64,000 nucleotides of DNA from Betaproteobacteria bacterium (lineage in GTDB: Bacteria > Pseudomonadota > Gammaproteobacteria > Burkholderiales > Usitatibacteraceae). Below the pieces are notes generated by a model, which searched no databases, had not been told where the DNA came from, and worked only from the letters and a program-made list of their open reading frames with translations. The position numbers were made by a program, and so were the translations under genes. Shown piece by piece: positions 28,217-37,385 of the stretch (the first letter of the stretch is position 1; each line of letters begins with the position of its first letter). Location: contig JADKJR010000012.1 in NCBI GenBank assembly GCA_016720925.1, positions 56,768 through 120,767 of the forward strand, given 5' to 3'.

Positions 28217-28824
28217 GGATCTTGCCTCATATATGTGATGGACCTTTATATTTATAGACCCTTGGTGGAAGAGTCTGTTGACTGCCGTCAAACCCCTTTC
28301 ATGTTTGAAACGCGGCAATTCGATTGTGCGTACGACGCCACACGACGATTGCCGGTTGCTCGGCGAGGCAGCGGTCGAGTGCCGCGAACGTACAGGGCGA
28401 TGTTCACGGCGCCGCGGATGAAGCGCTGTTCGCGGAAATCAGTTGCACGACCAGTCACACGTTCGCGTTGGGCAGCAAGTGTGTTCAGGCGCTGTTTGAA
28501 GTTGCGCCGGGATAAAGGTGGTGTAACGGTGGTGTAAAGATGGTGCGCGCGATGGCGGGACAGTTGCATCTGCGTAGGCTGACGATGGTTAGCAAAAAAC
28601 GATATGACGCAGGTGCATTATCTCCGCAAGCTAGGAATGAAACTCCAAGCCTGGCGCGCCTTTCGGGCGTTTTTTGGCCAAAAAGGCGCGCCAGCGCTTG
28701 AGTTTTGTACGAAGAATCCAATATTGGCGCTTGACGAAACCTTCCGATCGCGCCCAAAGGCCCGGCCCGCACGTATTCACGCAATTCGCTGCGCTCTACC
28801 CGTGGTTTACAGGATAATTCATCA
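28217..28824. other. Divergent intergenic region of the secreted protein and hutH
   Basis: Both neighbours start here, so promoters for each direction should be present. I could not pick boxes with confidence. A direct repeat GGTGGTGTAA occurs twice around 28516-28538. The palindromic repeat copy 4 fills 28640-28706. Open frames within it look random. Confidence 0.5.
28640..28706. repeat. Dispersed palindromic repeat, copy 4
   Basis: A 67-bp palindrome with left arm AAACTCCAAGCCTGGCGCGC, centre TTTTTGGCCAAAAA and right arm GCGCGCCAGCGCTTGAGTTT. It lies about 120 bp before hutH, in a divergent region, so a role as terminator is unlikely at this copy. Confidence 0.85.
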
Positions 28825-30363
28825 ATGAAAAATACATTTCGCATTGTTCCCGGAAAGCTCACGTTGGCGTGGTTGCGCCAGGCTCGCGACGGCCACCATC
28901 GATTTGAGCTTGAAGATGCGGCGTGGGGTGACATTCGCGCGGGTGCCGCAACCGTCGAGCGCATCGTGGCCAGGGGCAAACCCGCTTACGGCATCAACAC
29001 CGGCTTCGGCAAACTGGCCAACACCCACATACCGACCGATCAACTGGAAGCGCTCCAGCGCAATCTCGTCCTCTCGCACAGCGCGGGTGTGGGCGAGCCG
29101 CTGCCGGACCGGGTGGTCAGGCTCATCCTCATTCTCAAAATTGCCAGCCTCGCCCGCGGGCGTTCGGGTGTGCGGCCCCTCATCATTGAGTCACTGCTGA
29201 GACTGCTCAATGCGGACGTCTATCCAATAATTCCCACCAAAGGTTCAGTGGGTGCGTCAGGCGATCTGGCGCCCCTCGCACATATGTCCGCCTTGCTGCT
29301 CGGACTGGGCGAAGCGCGGGTGGGAGGCAAGCGCCTGCCGGCCAACGATGCACTGATCGCGGCGGGCCTTTCGCCGATTACACTCGCACCGAAAGAAGGC
29401 CTGGCGCTGTTGAATGGTACGCAGGTCTCCACCGCGCTCGCCATTCACGGCCTGTTCCAGATTGAAAATGTGTTTGCCGCGGCCATGGTGGCCGGGGCGA
29501 TGAGTGTTGATGCCGCCATGGGCAGCGACACGCCATTCGACGCGCGTATTCACGAATTGCGCGGCCAGCCGGGGCAAATTCTCACCGCAGCCATCTATCG
29601 GTTGCTGCTCGAAGGTAGCGGCATCCGCGATTCACATCTGGTGGGCGACGACAAGGTGCAGGATCCGTATTCGCTGCGCTGTCAGCCGCAGGTGATGGGG
29701 GCGTGCCACGACGTGATGCGCAATGCCGCACGCACGCTGGAGATCGAAGCCAACGGCGTCACCGATAATCCTTTGGTGTTTCCGGATTCCGGCGAGGTTT
29801 TGTCCGGCGGAAACTTTCATGCCGAGCCGGTGGCGATCGCGGCCGACACGCTGGCGATTGCGGTGGCGGAGATCGGTGCGCTGTCCGAACGGCGCATGGC
29901 ACTGCTGGTTGATCCGGGCTTGTCCGGGTTGCCGCCGTTCCTGGTGAAAGAGAGCGGATTGAATTCCGGCTACATGATGGCGCAGGTCACTGCGGCCGCG
30001 CTGGCGAGCGAGAACAAGTCGCTGGCGCATCCGGCATCAGTCGATTCGCTGCCGACGTCGGCCAATCAGGAAGACCATGTCAGCATGGCAACGTTTGCCG
30101 CACGCCGCTTGGGCGAGATGGCGGAGAATTCAACCGGCGTGGTGGCAATTGAATTGCTGGCCGCAGTGCAGGGTATCGATCTGCGATTGCCGTTGAAGAC
30201 GTCACCGGTGCTGCAACGCGCGCATGCGAAAGTGCGCGACAAGGTACCGTTCTACGATCACGACCGGCTGTTGGCGCCGGATATCGAAGCGGCATCGACG
30301 CTGATACGCCACGGTGTTTTCAACGAGATGGTTGAAGGCCTTTTCAGTTCGGCCGGCGCATGA
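28825..30363 (+). CDS. hutH: Histidine ammonia-lyase
   Basis: A 512-residue enzyme that removes ammonia from L-histidine to give urocanate, the first step of histidine breakdown. The self-forming MIO cofactor is made from Ala144-Ser145-Gly146 in GSVGASGDLAPLAH. The active-site Tyr stretch near the N-terminus is GKPAYGINTGFGKLA. An AGGA site lies before the ATG. It overlaps hutF by four bases (ATGA), so the operon starts here. Confidence 0.97.
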   Translation: MKNTFRIVPGKLTLAWLRQARDGHHRFELEDAAWGDIRAGAATVERIVARGKPAYGINTGFGKLANTHIPTDQLEALQRNLVLSHSAGVGEPLPDRVVRLILILKIASLARGRSGVRPLIIESLLRLLNADVYPIIPTKGSVGASGDLAPLAHMSALLLGLGEARVGGKRLPANDALIAAGLSPITLAPKEGLALLNGTQVSTALAIHGLFQIENVFAAAMVAGAMSVDAAMGSDTPFDARIHELRGQPGQILTAAIYRLLLEGSGIRDSHLVGDDKVQDPYSLRCQPQVMGACHDVMRNAARTLEIEANGVTDNPLVFPDSGEVLSGGNFHAEPVAIAADTLAIAVAEIGALSERRMALLVDPGLSGLPPFLVKESGLNSGYMMAQVTAAALASENKSLAHPASVDSLPTSANQEDHVSMATFAARRLGEMAENSTGVVAIELLAAVQGIDLRLPLKTSPVLQRAHAKVRDKVPFYDHDRLLAPDIEAASTLIRHGVFNEMVEGLFSSAGA

Positions 30364-31739
30364 CCATCACCAGCCTGTTCGCCGCTGATGCGTTGCTGCC
30401 TGAGGGTTGGCGGAAGGATGTGCGGATCGAGATCGAAGATGGCTTTATCCAGTCGGTGACCAGCAGCGCGTCCTCAACTGGCGCAGAACGAGTGAGCGGC
30501 GCATTGATACCGGGAATGAGCAATGTCCATTCGCATGCTTTCCAGCGTGCCATGGCGGGCCTTACCGAGCGTTCCGGACCCGGCGGCGACAATTTCTGGG
30601 CGTGGCGCGATTTGATGTATCGGTTTCTGGAACGCATCACGCCGGAAGACAACGAGGCCATCGCCACCCAGTTGTACATCGAAATGCTGAAGTCCGGGTA
30701 CACCAGCGTCGCCGAGTTTCACTATCTGCATCACGATGAACATGGTCACGCCTACGCGGATTCGGCGGAAATGTCGCGGCGAATCCTGTGGGCGGCAAAT
30801 AGCGCGCACATCGGGCTGACAATGCTGCCGGTCTTCTATGCGCATGCCACATTCGGCGGCGTGGCGCCCAATGCCGGGCAGAAGCGATTTGTGCAGGACA
30901 TCGATGCATTCAATGTCCTGGTCGACAAGCTCAGTGGATTTCAGACTGGCAGCGACCTGTTGAGGCGCGTTGGGATTGCGCCGCATTCGCTGCGAGCAGT
31001 GACGCCGCAACAACTGAATCTCATCGTCGCCCACCTCGATTCGGTCGATGCTGCCGCGCCGATTCATATCCATGCGGCGGAACAATTGAAGGAAGTGAAC
31101 GATTGCCTGGCGTGGAGCCACAAGCGCCCTGTCGCCTGGTTGCTTGACAACATGCCGCTTAGTGATCGATGGTGCCTGGTACATGCCACGCATCTTGATG
31201 ATGACGAGACCTTCCGGCTGGCAAAGAGTGGTGCCGTCGCCGGGCTGTGCCCGACCACCGAAGCGAATCTGGGCGATGGTATTTTCAACGCGCCGGATTA
31301 TTTCCTGGAGAGTGGCTACTGGGCGATAGGCGGCGACAGCAATGTTGGCGTGGACCCTTTCCGCGAACTTGCCGTGATCGAATACGCGCAACGATTGAAA
31401 AGCGCACGCCGCAATATTTTGAATACACCGGGACTGGCTTCTATTGGTGGTGGCTTGTACCGGCAGGCGTTGGTGGGCGGCGCGAAAGCGCTCGGCCAGC
31501 GGGTCGGGGCAATTGCCGCACGATGCTTTGCTGATCTGGTGGTGATGAATGGCGATGATGCGGCGCTGGTCGAGCACGAAGGGGATGCATTGCTGGACGC
31601 TGCCATTTTCGGTCCATCGCGACAGCCGGTACGCGATGTGATGGTGGGTGGCGCGTGGGTGGTGCGCGAGGGGCGGCATCTGCAAGAACAGCCGGCAATG
31701 TCTCGATACCGGGCGACGCTCAGGCGGCTATTAAATTGA
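30360..31739 (+). CDS. hutF: Formimidoylglutamate deiminase
   Basis: A 459-residue amidohydrolase-superfamily enzyme that converts N-formimidoyl-L-glutamate to N-formyl-L-glutamate and ammonia. The metal-binding motif is NVHSHAFQRAMAG, with the family stretch TERSGPGGDNFWAWRDLMY. Further ligands are in IHIHAAEQ and LVHATHLD, and GGDSNVGVDPFRELAV is near the active site. It commits this operon to the five-step route to glutamate and formate rather than direct HutE-type hydrolysis to formamide. Confidence 0.95.
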   Translation: MTITSLFAADALLPEGWRKDVRIEIEDGFIQSVTSSASSTGAERVSGALIPGMSNVHSHAFQRAMAGLTERSGPGGDNFWAWRDLMYRFLERITPEDNEAIATQLYIEMLKSGYTSVAEFHYLHHDEHGHAYADSAEMSRRILWAANSAHIGLTMLPVFYAHATFGGVAPNAGQKRFVQDIDAFNVLVDKLSGFQTGSDLLRRVGIAPHSLRAVTPQQLNLIVAHLDSVDAAAPIHIHAAEQLKEVNDCLAWSHKRPVAWLLDNMPLSDRWCLVHATHLDDDETFRLAKSGAVAGLCPTTEANLGDGIFNAPDYFLESGYWAIGGDSNVGVDPFRELAVIEYAQRLKSARRNILNTPGLASIGGGLYRQALVGGAKALGQRVGAIAARCFADLVVMNGDDAALVEHEGDALLDAAIFGPSRQPVRDVMVGGAWVVREGRHLQEQPAMSRYRATLRRLLN

Positions 31740-31746
31740 TTTTCTG

Positions 31747-32970
31747 ATGCCCGCCAACACTGTCTCCCGTCTCTGGACCAATGCCCGCATTGCCACCATG
31801 CAAGGTAGCGACCTGGGCCTGATCGAACACGCGGGGATTGCCGCGAGAGGCGAAACGATTTACTGGGTGGGGCCAATGGACGCCTTGCCGCCCGGCATGA
31901 AACCCGACGAGCAACACAACTGTGCCGGCGCATTGATCACGCCGGGCTTGATCGATTGCCACACGCATCTGGTTTTTGCCGGCAACCGCGCTCACGAGTT
32001 TGAGATGCGCCTCAATGGCGCGAGTTACGAAGACATTGCACGGGCAGGTGGCGGCATCTTTTCCACTGTGCGACGCACGCGTGAAGCGGACGAAGCGGAA
32101 CTGCTGAGGCAAAGTGAGCCGCGCATTCACGCAATGATGAATGAGGGCGTGACGACGATCGAAATAAAGTCGGGTTACGGACTCAATATCGAGACGGAAC
32201 TGAAAATGCTGCGCGTGGCGCGGCGCCTGGGCGAGAGACATGCGGTCACGGTAAAGACCACGTTTCTCGGCGCACACGTGGTACCGCCGGAGTTTGACGG
32301 GCGCGCGAATGCGTATGTCGATTGGATATGCGACGAGATGCTGCCCGCCATCGTCGCGGAGGGCCTTGCTGATGCGGTCGATGCCTTCTGCGAAAACATC
32401 GGTTTTACGCAGGCACAAACCCGGAGAATCCTCGACGCCGCGCGCAGGCGCAATTTGCCGGTGAAACTGCATGCCGAGCAATTGTCAAATCAGCACGGTG
32501 CGTCGCTCGGGGCGGAATTTGGCGCGTTGTCGGCGGACCACCTTGAGTACCTTGATGAACGCGGGGTCAAGGCGATGTCGGACAATGACACTGTCGCCGT
32601 GCTGTTGCCGGGCGCATTTTATTTCCTGCGCGAGACACAGTTGCCGCCAATTGCAGCATTGCGCGCGCACCGGGTTCCGATCGCAATCGCGAGCGACCTC
32701 AATCCCGGTACGTCGCCGATTGTTTCCTTGCTCGCCAACATGCATCTGGCAGCGACCTTGTTTCGACTGACACCGGGCGAAGTGCTGCGTGGCGTCACAG
32801 TCAATGCATCAAAGGCGTTGGGACTTCAAAAGGATCGAGGTGCCTTGGCGGCAGGGTTGCGCGCGGACTTTTGCGTGTGGAATATCAGCGAACCCGCCGA
32901 GCTTTGCTACTGGATGGGCGGCATCAGGCCAAGGCAAGTAATCGTCGGTGGAAAGGCGCGCGATGGCTGA
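31747..32970 (+). CDS. hutI: Imidazolonepropionase
   Basis: A 407-residue zinc or iron amidohydrolase that opens imidazolonepropionate to N-formimidoylglutamate. The metal-binding motif is IDCHTHLVFAGNRAHEFEMR, followed by the family segments YEDIARAGGGIFSTVRRTR and SGYGLNIETELKMLR. It lies seven bases after hutF and its last codons overlap the hutG start by eight bases. No clear ribosome site precedes the ATG, so translational coupling is likely. Confidence 0.96.
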   Translation: MPANTVSRLWTNARIATMQGSDLGLIEHAGIAARGETIYWVGPMDALPPGMKPDEQHNCAGALITPGLIDCHTHLVFAGNRAHEFEMRLNGASYEDIARAGGGIFSTVRRTREADEAELLRQSEPRIHAMMNEGVTTIEIKSGYGLNIETELKMLRVARRLGERHAVTVKTTFLGAHVVPPEFDGRANAYVDWICDEMLPAIVAEGLADAVDAFCENIGFTQAQTRRILDAARRRNLPVKLHAEQLSNQHGASLGAEFGALSADHLEYLDERGVKAMSDNDTVAVLLPGAFYFLRETQLPPIAALRAHRVPIAIASDLNPGTSPIVSLLANMHLAATLFRLTPGEVLRGVTVNASKALGLQKDRGALAAGLRADFCVWNISEPAELCYWMGGIRPRQVIVGGKARDG

Positions 32971-33778
32971 TTTGTGGAAGCTGATTCGCGGCGATAGTCC
33001 CGTCATTGTCAATGTGCCGCATGCGGGAATAGAGCTGCCGGCCGAGTGGTCAACACGCATCACTGACGCGGCGCGGCGTATGCCGGATACCGATTGGCAC
33101 GTTGAAAAACTTTATCGATTTGCACCCTTGGTCGAGGCAACACTGATGTGGGCGACATATTCGCGCATCGTCGTTGATCTCAATCGCGATCCCTCCGGCG
33201 TCGCGCTTTATCCCGGCGCCTCCAATACCGAAGTCTGTCCGGCCAGCACCTTTCACGATGAACCCATTTACCGGGAGGGCATGGCGCCCGGTACGACCGA
33301 GATCGCCGAGCGGGTCGCGCAATACTGGCAACCGTATCACGTGCAGCTTTCCGCTGAAATCGAGCGCATCAAGGCGAGACATGGATACTGCATTCTGCTG
33401 GACGCGCATTCCATTGTCAGCGAGGCACCGCGTTTCTTTTCGGGACGCCTGCCGGATTTGAATCTGGGTACCGCTGACGGGTCAAGTTGCGATCCTGCGC
33501 TTGCCGACGCAGCCTTTGCGGTATTGACCGGCGCGCGCGGATTCACGGCGGTACATAATGGGCGCTTCAAGGGCGGCTATATCACCCGGCACCATGGCCG
33601 GCCCGTCGAAGGTATGCATGCACTGCAATTGGAGATGGCGCAATCGTGTTACATGGATGAAAATCATCCTGCCGAATACCACCCGGATCGCGCCGCGCCG
33701 CTATTGAATGTTTTGCAAATGCTGATACAAACGTTGCTCGCATGGCGTCCAGAGCTTGGCGAACCGCCCAAAAAATAG
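32963..33778 (+). CDS. hutG: N-formylglutamate deformylase
   Basis: A 271-residue enzyme of the N-formylglutamate amidohydrolase family that releases formate and glutamate, the last step of the pathway. Family marks are IVNVPHAGIELPAEW, DTDWHVEKLY, VVDLNRDPSG, LLDAHSI and NGRFKGGYITRHHGRP. The start within the hutI end was taken because it gives MADLWKLIRGD; a start five codons upstream is possible. The arginase-type HutG of Bacillus is unrelated. Confidence 0.94.
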   Translation: MADLWKLIRGDSPVIVNVPHAGIELPAEWSTRITDAARRMPDTDWHVEKLYRFAPLVEATLMWATYSRIVVDLNRDPSGVALYPGASNTEVCPASTFHDEPIYREGMAPGTTEIAERVAQYWQPYHVQLSAEIERIKARHGYCILLDAHSIVSEAPRFFSGRLPDLNLGTADGSSCDPALADAAFAVLTGARGFTAVHNGRFKGGYITRHHGRPVEGMHALQLEMAQSCYMDENHPAEYHPDRAAPLLNVLQMLIQTLLAWRPELGEPPKK

Positions 33779-33790
33779 GAACATTGCGCA

Positions 33791-35644
33791 ATGGCCTCTC
33801 CGTCAACATCCTCAACACCTTCAGCGCCCGCCAAGTCGGCCATTGCTGTCCCGGTACTGGTACCGGTTCGTCGCAACCGTACGGAGCGTCGCATTACTGT
33901 TCCGGAACTGATGACCGCGCTGCTGGAGGATGCTTTCATTTCTCAGGACGACCACGACCGCGTACTCAAGGCGTGGCGTACCTCGGGGTCGGACTCGCAC
34001 CCGCTGACCGTGCTGGCGGACGCGAAAATAAAATCGCTGAAGCCGCCGCACCGGGCGCTGGACATCGAGAAGCTCACCGAGTGGGTGGCCGGGCGAGTCG
34101 AGATGACATACTTCCATATCGATCCCCTCAAGATCGACATGCGAGCCGTTACCGAAGTGATGTCCTCGGACTATGCCTCCAAACGTAATATTCTGCCGGT
34201 GGAAGCGCGCGGCCGCGACGTGGTCATCGCCACCTGTGAGCCTTACCTGACGGCCTGGCAGCGCGAACTGGGCGACATGCTGAAGTACAACATCCAGGTG
34301 GTGCTGGCGAGTCCGCTGGATATCAGCCGCTACGTGGGTGAGTTCTACAATTTGTCGCGCTCGGTGAAGCGTGCCGAAAAGTCTGATAACGGCATGCCGA
34401 AGGTCAACGATTTCGAGCAACTTGTTGAGCTCGGCAAGGCGGGCCGTGCGCTCGATGCCAATGACCACCACATCGTCACGCTGGTGGACTGGCTGTGGCA
34501 ATACGCGTTCGATCAACGCGCCTCCGATATTCATCTTGAGCCGCGCCGCGATTCTGCGACGGTGCGCTTCCGCATTGATGGCGTGCTGCATCAGGTCTAT
34601 CAGGTGCCCGCCACCGTGGCCAACGCGATGACGTCGCGTATCAAGATCCTGGGTCGCATGGACGTGGTGGAAAAGCGCCGCCCGCAGGATGGCCGCATCA
34701 AGACGCGCATGCCCGATGGCGAGGAAATCGAATTGCGCTTGTCCACGTTGCCTACCGCATTTGGCGAAAAACTGGTGATGCGTATTTTCGATCCCGATGT
34801 GCTGGTGCGGGATTTTTCCGAGCTGTGTTTTTCGACCGAGGATTACGAAAAGTGGCAGGCGCTAATCGCCAATCCAGGCGGTATTGTGCTGGTCACAGGT
34901 CCTACCGGTTCCGGCAAGACCACCACGCTGTATTCGACGCTGAAACAACTGGCGACACCCGAAGTCAATGTCTGCACGATTGAAGACCCGATCGAGATGA
35001 TTGAACCGAGCCTGAACCAGATTCAGGTGCAGCCACAGCTCGATTTCGGGTTTGCCGAAGGCGTACGCGCGTTGATGCGTCAGGATCCGGACATCATCAT
35101 GGTCGGCGAAATTCGCGATCTGGAGACCGCGGAAATGGCGATCCAGTCGGCGTTGACGGGCCATCTCGTGCTTTCGACATTGCATACCAACGATGCGCCC
35201 ACGGTCGTCACGCGCTTGCTTGATCTCGGCGTTCCGGCATATCTCCTGAACTCGACGCTTCTCGGCGTCATGGCGCAGCGGCTGGTGCGCACGCTTTGCC
35301 CGCATTGCAAGGAAAAAGTCCCGTTCGATAATCCCGAAAAAATCAAGATATGGCACGACACCGTGTCACCGTGGAAAGGCGATCCACCCAAGGACATTTA
35401 CAAACCGGTCGGTTGCCTGGAATGCCGCAATACCGGTTATATGGGCCGCATCGGTATTTATGAAATCCTGCTCATGACGCCTGAGATCAAGCGTCTCATC
35501 GTTGCCGATGCCGACCTTGCGGCGATCACGGCCGAGGCATATAAGTCGGGCATGAAGCCGCTCAGGTTGTCAGGCGCAATGAAAGTGGCGCAGGGCATTA
35601 CGACACTGGAAGAGGTATTGAAAGTGGCGCCGCCGCCGACTTGA
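33791..35644 (+). CDS. GspE/PilB family secretion or pilus ATPase
   Basis: A 617-residue AAA-type hexameric ATPase. An N-terminal domain similar to MshEN/T2SSE-N covers about residues 35-170. Walker A is GPTGSGKTT (370-378), the Walker B region DPDIIMVGEIRD (432-443), with the Asp box TIEDPIEMIEPSLNQ and His box LSTLHTNDAPTVVTRLLDLG. Zinc ligands are Cys503, 506, 542 and 545. It stands alone, with no GspF, pilin or PilC near, and starts 12 bp after hutG, perhaps by chance. Whether it serves type IV pili, type II secretion or another system cannot be told from here. Confidence 0.9.
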   Translation: MASPSTSSTPSAPAKSAIAVPVLVPVRRNRTERRITVPELMTALLEDAFISQDDHDRVLKAWRTSGSDSHPLTVLADAKIKSLKPPHRALDIEKLTEWVAGRVEMTYFHIDPLKIDMRAVTEVMSSDYASKRNILPVEARGRDVVIATCEPYLTAWQRELGDMLKYNIQVVLASPLDISRYVGEFYNLSRSVKRAEKSDNGMPKVNDFEQLVELGKAGRALDANDHHIVTLVDWLWQYAFDQRASDIHLEPRRDSATVRFRIDGVLHQVYQVPATVANAMTSRIKILGRMDVVEKRRPQDGRIKTRMPDGEEIELRLSTLPTAFGEKLVMRIFDPDVLVRDFSELCFSTEDYEKWQALIANPGGIVLVTGPTGSGKTTTLYSTLKQLATPEVNVCTIEDPIEMIEPSLNQIQVQPQLDFGFAEGVRALMRQDPDIIMVGEIRDLETAEMAIQSALTGHLVLSTLHTNDAPTVVTRLLDLGVPAYLLNSTLLGVMAQRLVRTLCPHCKEKVPFDNPEKIKIWHDTVSPWKGDPPKDIYKPVGCLECRNTGYMGRIGIYEILLMTPEIKRLIVADADLAAITAEAYKSGMKPLRLSGAMKVAQGITTLEEVLKVAPPPT

Positions 35645-35670
35645 GGCGGGCACGTGCAACAAATTGGCAA

Positions 35671-35734
35671 ACACAAGGACTGGCGGGGCTGTTGGCGGCA
35701 AAATGCCCGAAAAGGCCCGTCAGTGCTAGAGTTT
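35671..35734. repeat. Dispersed palindromic repeat, copy 5
   Basis: A 64-bp diverged palindrome with left arm ACACAAGGACTGGCGGGGCT and right arm CCCGTCAGTGCTAGAGTTT. Its right end runs into the folA stop codon. It separates the convergent GspE-type gene and folA. Confidence 0.8.
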
Positions 35735-36230
35735 AGTGTCCTGACCTGACACGGTCCAGAATCACCCATTCCATTGCGTAGGCATTTTTTTCGTCTGACG
35801 CGCGATGCTCGCGCCAGCACTCTTGCCATGCGCCAGATTCCAGCACCGGGAAATAGGTGTCACCTTCAGTGGTTACATCGACCTCGGTGATATAGAGACG
35901 ATCCGCGACAGGCAGTGCTTCGTTATATAGGGTTGCTCCGCCGATGACAAATACTTGTTCGGCTGATGTGCAACTTGCCAGCGCGGCGTCGAGGGAGCTG
36001 AAAACGTCACAGCCTTCTGCACGCCATTCCTTGTTGCGGCTCACGACGATATTGCGTCGTCCGGGTAGCGGTTTTCCGATAGATTCAAAGGTCTTGCGGC
36101 CCATGATGATGGGATGCCCGAGGGTGTGCTTCTTGAACCACGCAAAATCGGCGGGAAGGTGCCACGGCATCTTGTTGTTGATGCCAATTGCGCGATTCTT
36201 CGCCATCGCGACAATAAGATTGACCCTCAT
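35733..36230 (-). CDS. folA: Dihydrofolate reductase
   Basis: A 165-residue NADPH-dependent enzyme reducing dihydrofolate to tetrahydrofolate. The active-site motif is NNKMPWHLPADFAWFK with Asp28, and the NADPH-binding segments are IIMGRKTFESIG and VFVIGGATLYNEAL. The ATG overlaps the thyA stop (ATGA), so folA is coupled to thyA, which makes the dihydrofolate that FolA recycles. The trimethoprim target of this organism. Confidence 0.97.
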   Translation of the reverse strand: MRVNLIVAMAKNRAIGINNKMPWHLPADFAWFKKHTLGHPIIMGRKTFESIGKPLPGRRNIVVSRNKEWRAEGCDVFSSLDAALASCTSAEQVFVIGGATLYNEALPVADRLYITEVDVTTEGDTYFPVLESGAWQECWREHRASDEKNAYAMEWVILDRVRSGH

Positions 36231-37057
36231 CAGACGGCGATCGGCGCTTTAATGCCGGGATGCGGGTCGTAATTTTCCAGCGAGAAGTCTTCAAACCGGA
36301 AGGCGAATAAATCCATTACCGCCGGGTTCAATCGCATCGTCGGCATAGGCCTTGGCGTACGTGACAGCTGTTCGTGGGTTTGATCGAGATGATTGAGGTA
36401 AAGATGCGCGTCGCCCAGCGTGTGAACAAAGTCTCCTGGTTTCAGGCCGCAGACCTGCGCGATCATCATCATTAGCAGCGCGTATGAAGCGATATTGAAT
36501 GGCACGCCCAGGAAGATATCCGCGCTACGCTGATAGAGTTGACACGAGAGCCTGCCGTCGGCGACGTAGAACTGAAAGAAAGCGTGGCAGGGTGCCAGTG
36601 CCATCTTCGGAATGTCGGCAACGTTCCAGGCGGAGACGATCATGCGCCGCGAATCAGGATTGGTCGTGATCTGTTTGAGCACGTCGCTGATCTGGTCGAT
36701 GTGTGTGCCGTCGGGGGCCGGCCACGAGCGCCACTGGTAGCCGTAAACGGGGCCGAGATTGCCTTGTACATCTGCCCACTCGTCCCAGATCGTTACGCCG
36801 TTTTCTTTCAGATAGCGGGTATTGGTCTCACCTTTCAGGAACCACAGCAGTTCATGGATGATGGAGCGAAGGTGCAGTTTCTTTGTGGTCAGGAGCGGAA
36901 AACCAGCCGAAAGATCGAAGCGCATTTGATAGCCGAAAACGGAACGTGTGCCCGTGCCCGTGCGATCGGATTTTTCCGTGCCGTGTTCGAGCACATGGCG
37001 CATCAACGACAGGTAGGCGGCATCGGCGGAATTGAAAACGGATGAGGCGGACGTCAT
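36230..37057 (-). CDS. thyA: Thymidylate synthase
   Basis: A 275-residue enzyme that methylates dUMP to dTMP with methylene-tetrahydrofolate. The catalytic Cys is residue 157 in LAPCHAFFQFYV. Other family marks are DRTGTGTRSVFG, IIHELLWFLKGETN, QLYQRSADIFLGVPFNIASY and the ending YDPHPGIKAPIAV. The start MTSASSVFNSADAAYL is about 11 residues longer than in E. coli; a much longer upstream open frame has no similarity. No ribosome site is evident. Confidence 0.96.
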   Translation of the reverse strand: MTSASSVFNSADAAYLSLMRHVLEHGTEKSDRTGTGTRSVFGYQMRFDLSAGFPLLTTKKLHLRSIIHELLWFLKGETNTRYLKENGVTIWDEWADVQGNLGPVYGYQWRSWPAPDGTHIDQISDVLKQITTNPDSRRMIVSAWNVADIPKMALAPCHAFFQFYVADGRLSCQLYQRSADIFLGVPFNIASYALLMMMIAQVCGLKPGDFVHTLGDAHLYLNHLDQTHEQLSRTPRPMPTMRLNPAVMDLFAFRFEDFSLENYDPHPGIKAPIAV

Positions 37058-37129
37058 CGGCTGGCTGGCAAGTGGTTGGTCGGTGTCGTTGCATTTTACC
37101 GAATTGCGCGGGATGCTCTGGATTCCCAT

Positions 37130-37331
37130 ATAAGAGGCGTGCGATTCAAACTGATGTGAAAATGTGAAATGCTTTGCTTCCCCCTTTGGAAAAAGGGGGA
37201 TCGAGGGGGATTTTAGGTCGTCGCCAACCCGGGTAACTGGAAATTTTCGAGCACCGCAAATCCCTCCCTGCCACCCTTGGAAAAGGGAGGAGCCAAAATC
37301 CACATCACTTTGAATCGCACCCAAATAAGAG
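37130..37331. mobile_element. MITE-like inverted-repeat element with 7-bp flanking duplication
   Basis: Two 19-bp arms, TGCGATTCAAACTGATGTG at 37140-37158 and its complement with one mismatch at 37301-37319, face each other. Next inside are purine/pyrimidine modules of the type CCCCCTTTGGAAAAAGGGGG (37180-37199) and CCCTTGGAAAAGGGAGG (37274-37290). The heptamer ATAAGAG occurs as a direct repeat right outside both arms (37130-37136 and 37325-37331), as expected for a target-site duplication. The element itself is 188 bp and codes for nothing, so a transposase elsewhere would be needed. It lies upstream of thyA. Confidence 0.6.
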
Positions 37332-37385
37332 TGCTTGCCAATGCGGGTGCGTGCCGCCAGGACCTTGTTCCGGATGCCTGTGCCC

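Noticed and set aside
28235..28537. A 100-codon open frame upstream of hutH
   Set aside because: Arg-rich, no ribosome site, and an equally long frame lies on the other strand; it looks random.
30474..31685. A 403-codon open frame opposite hutF
   Set aside because: Antisense shadow; hutF has clear catalytic motifs across the same stretch.
37178..37214. The CCCCCTTTGGAAAAAGGGGG hairpin as the thyA or DHH terminator
   Set aside because: It lies about 170 bp past the DHH stop and inside a larger inverted repeat with its own flanking duplication, so it is better explained as part of that element.
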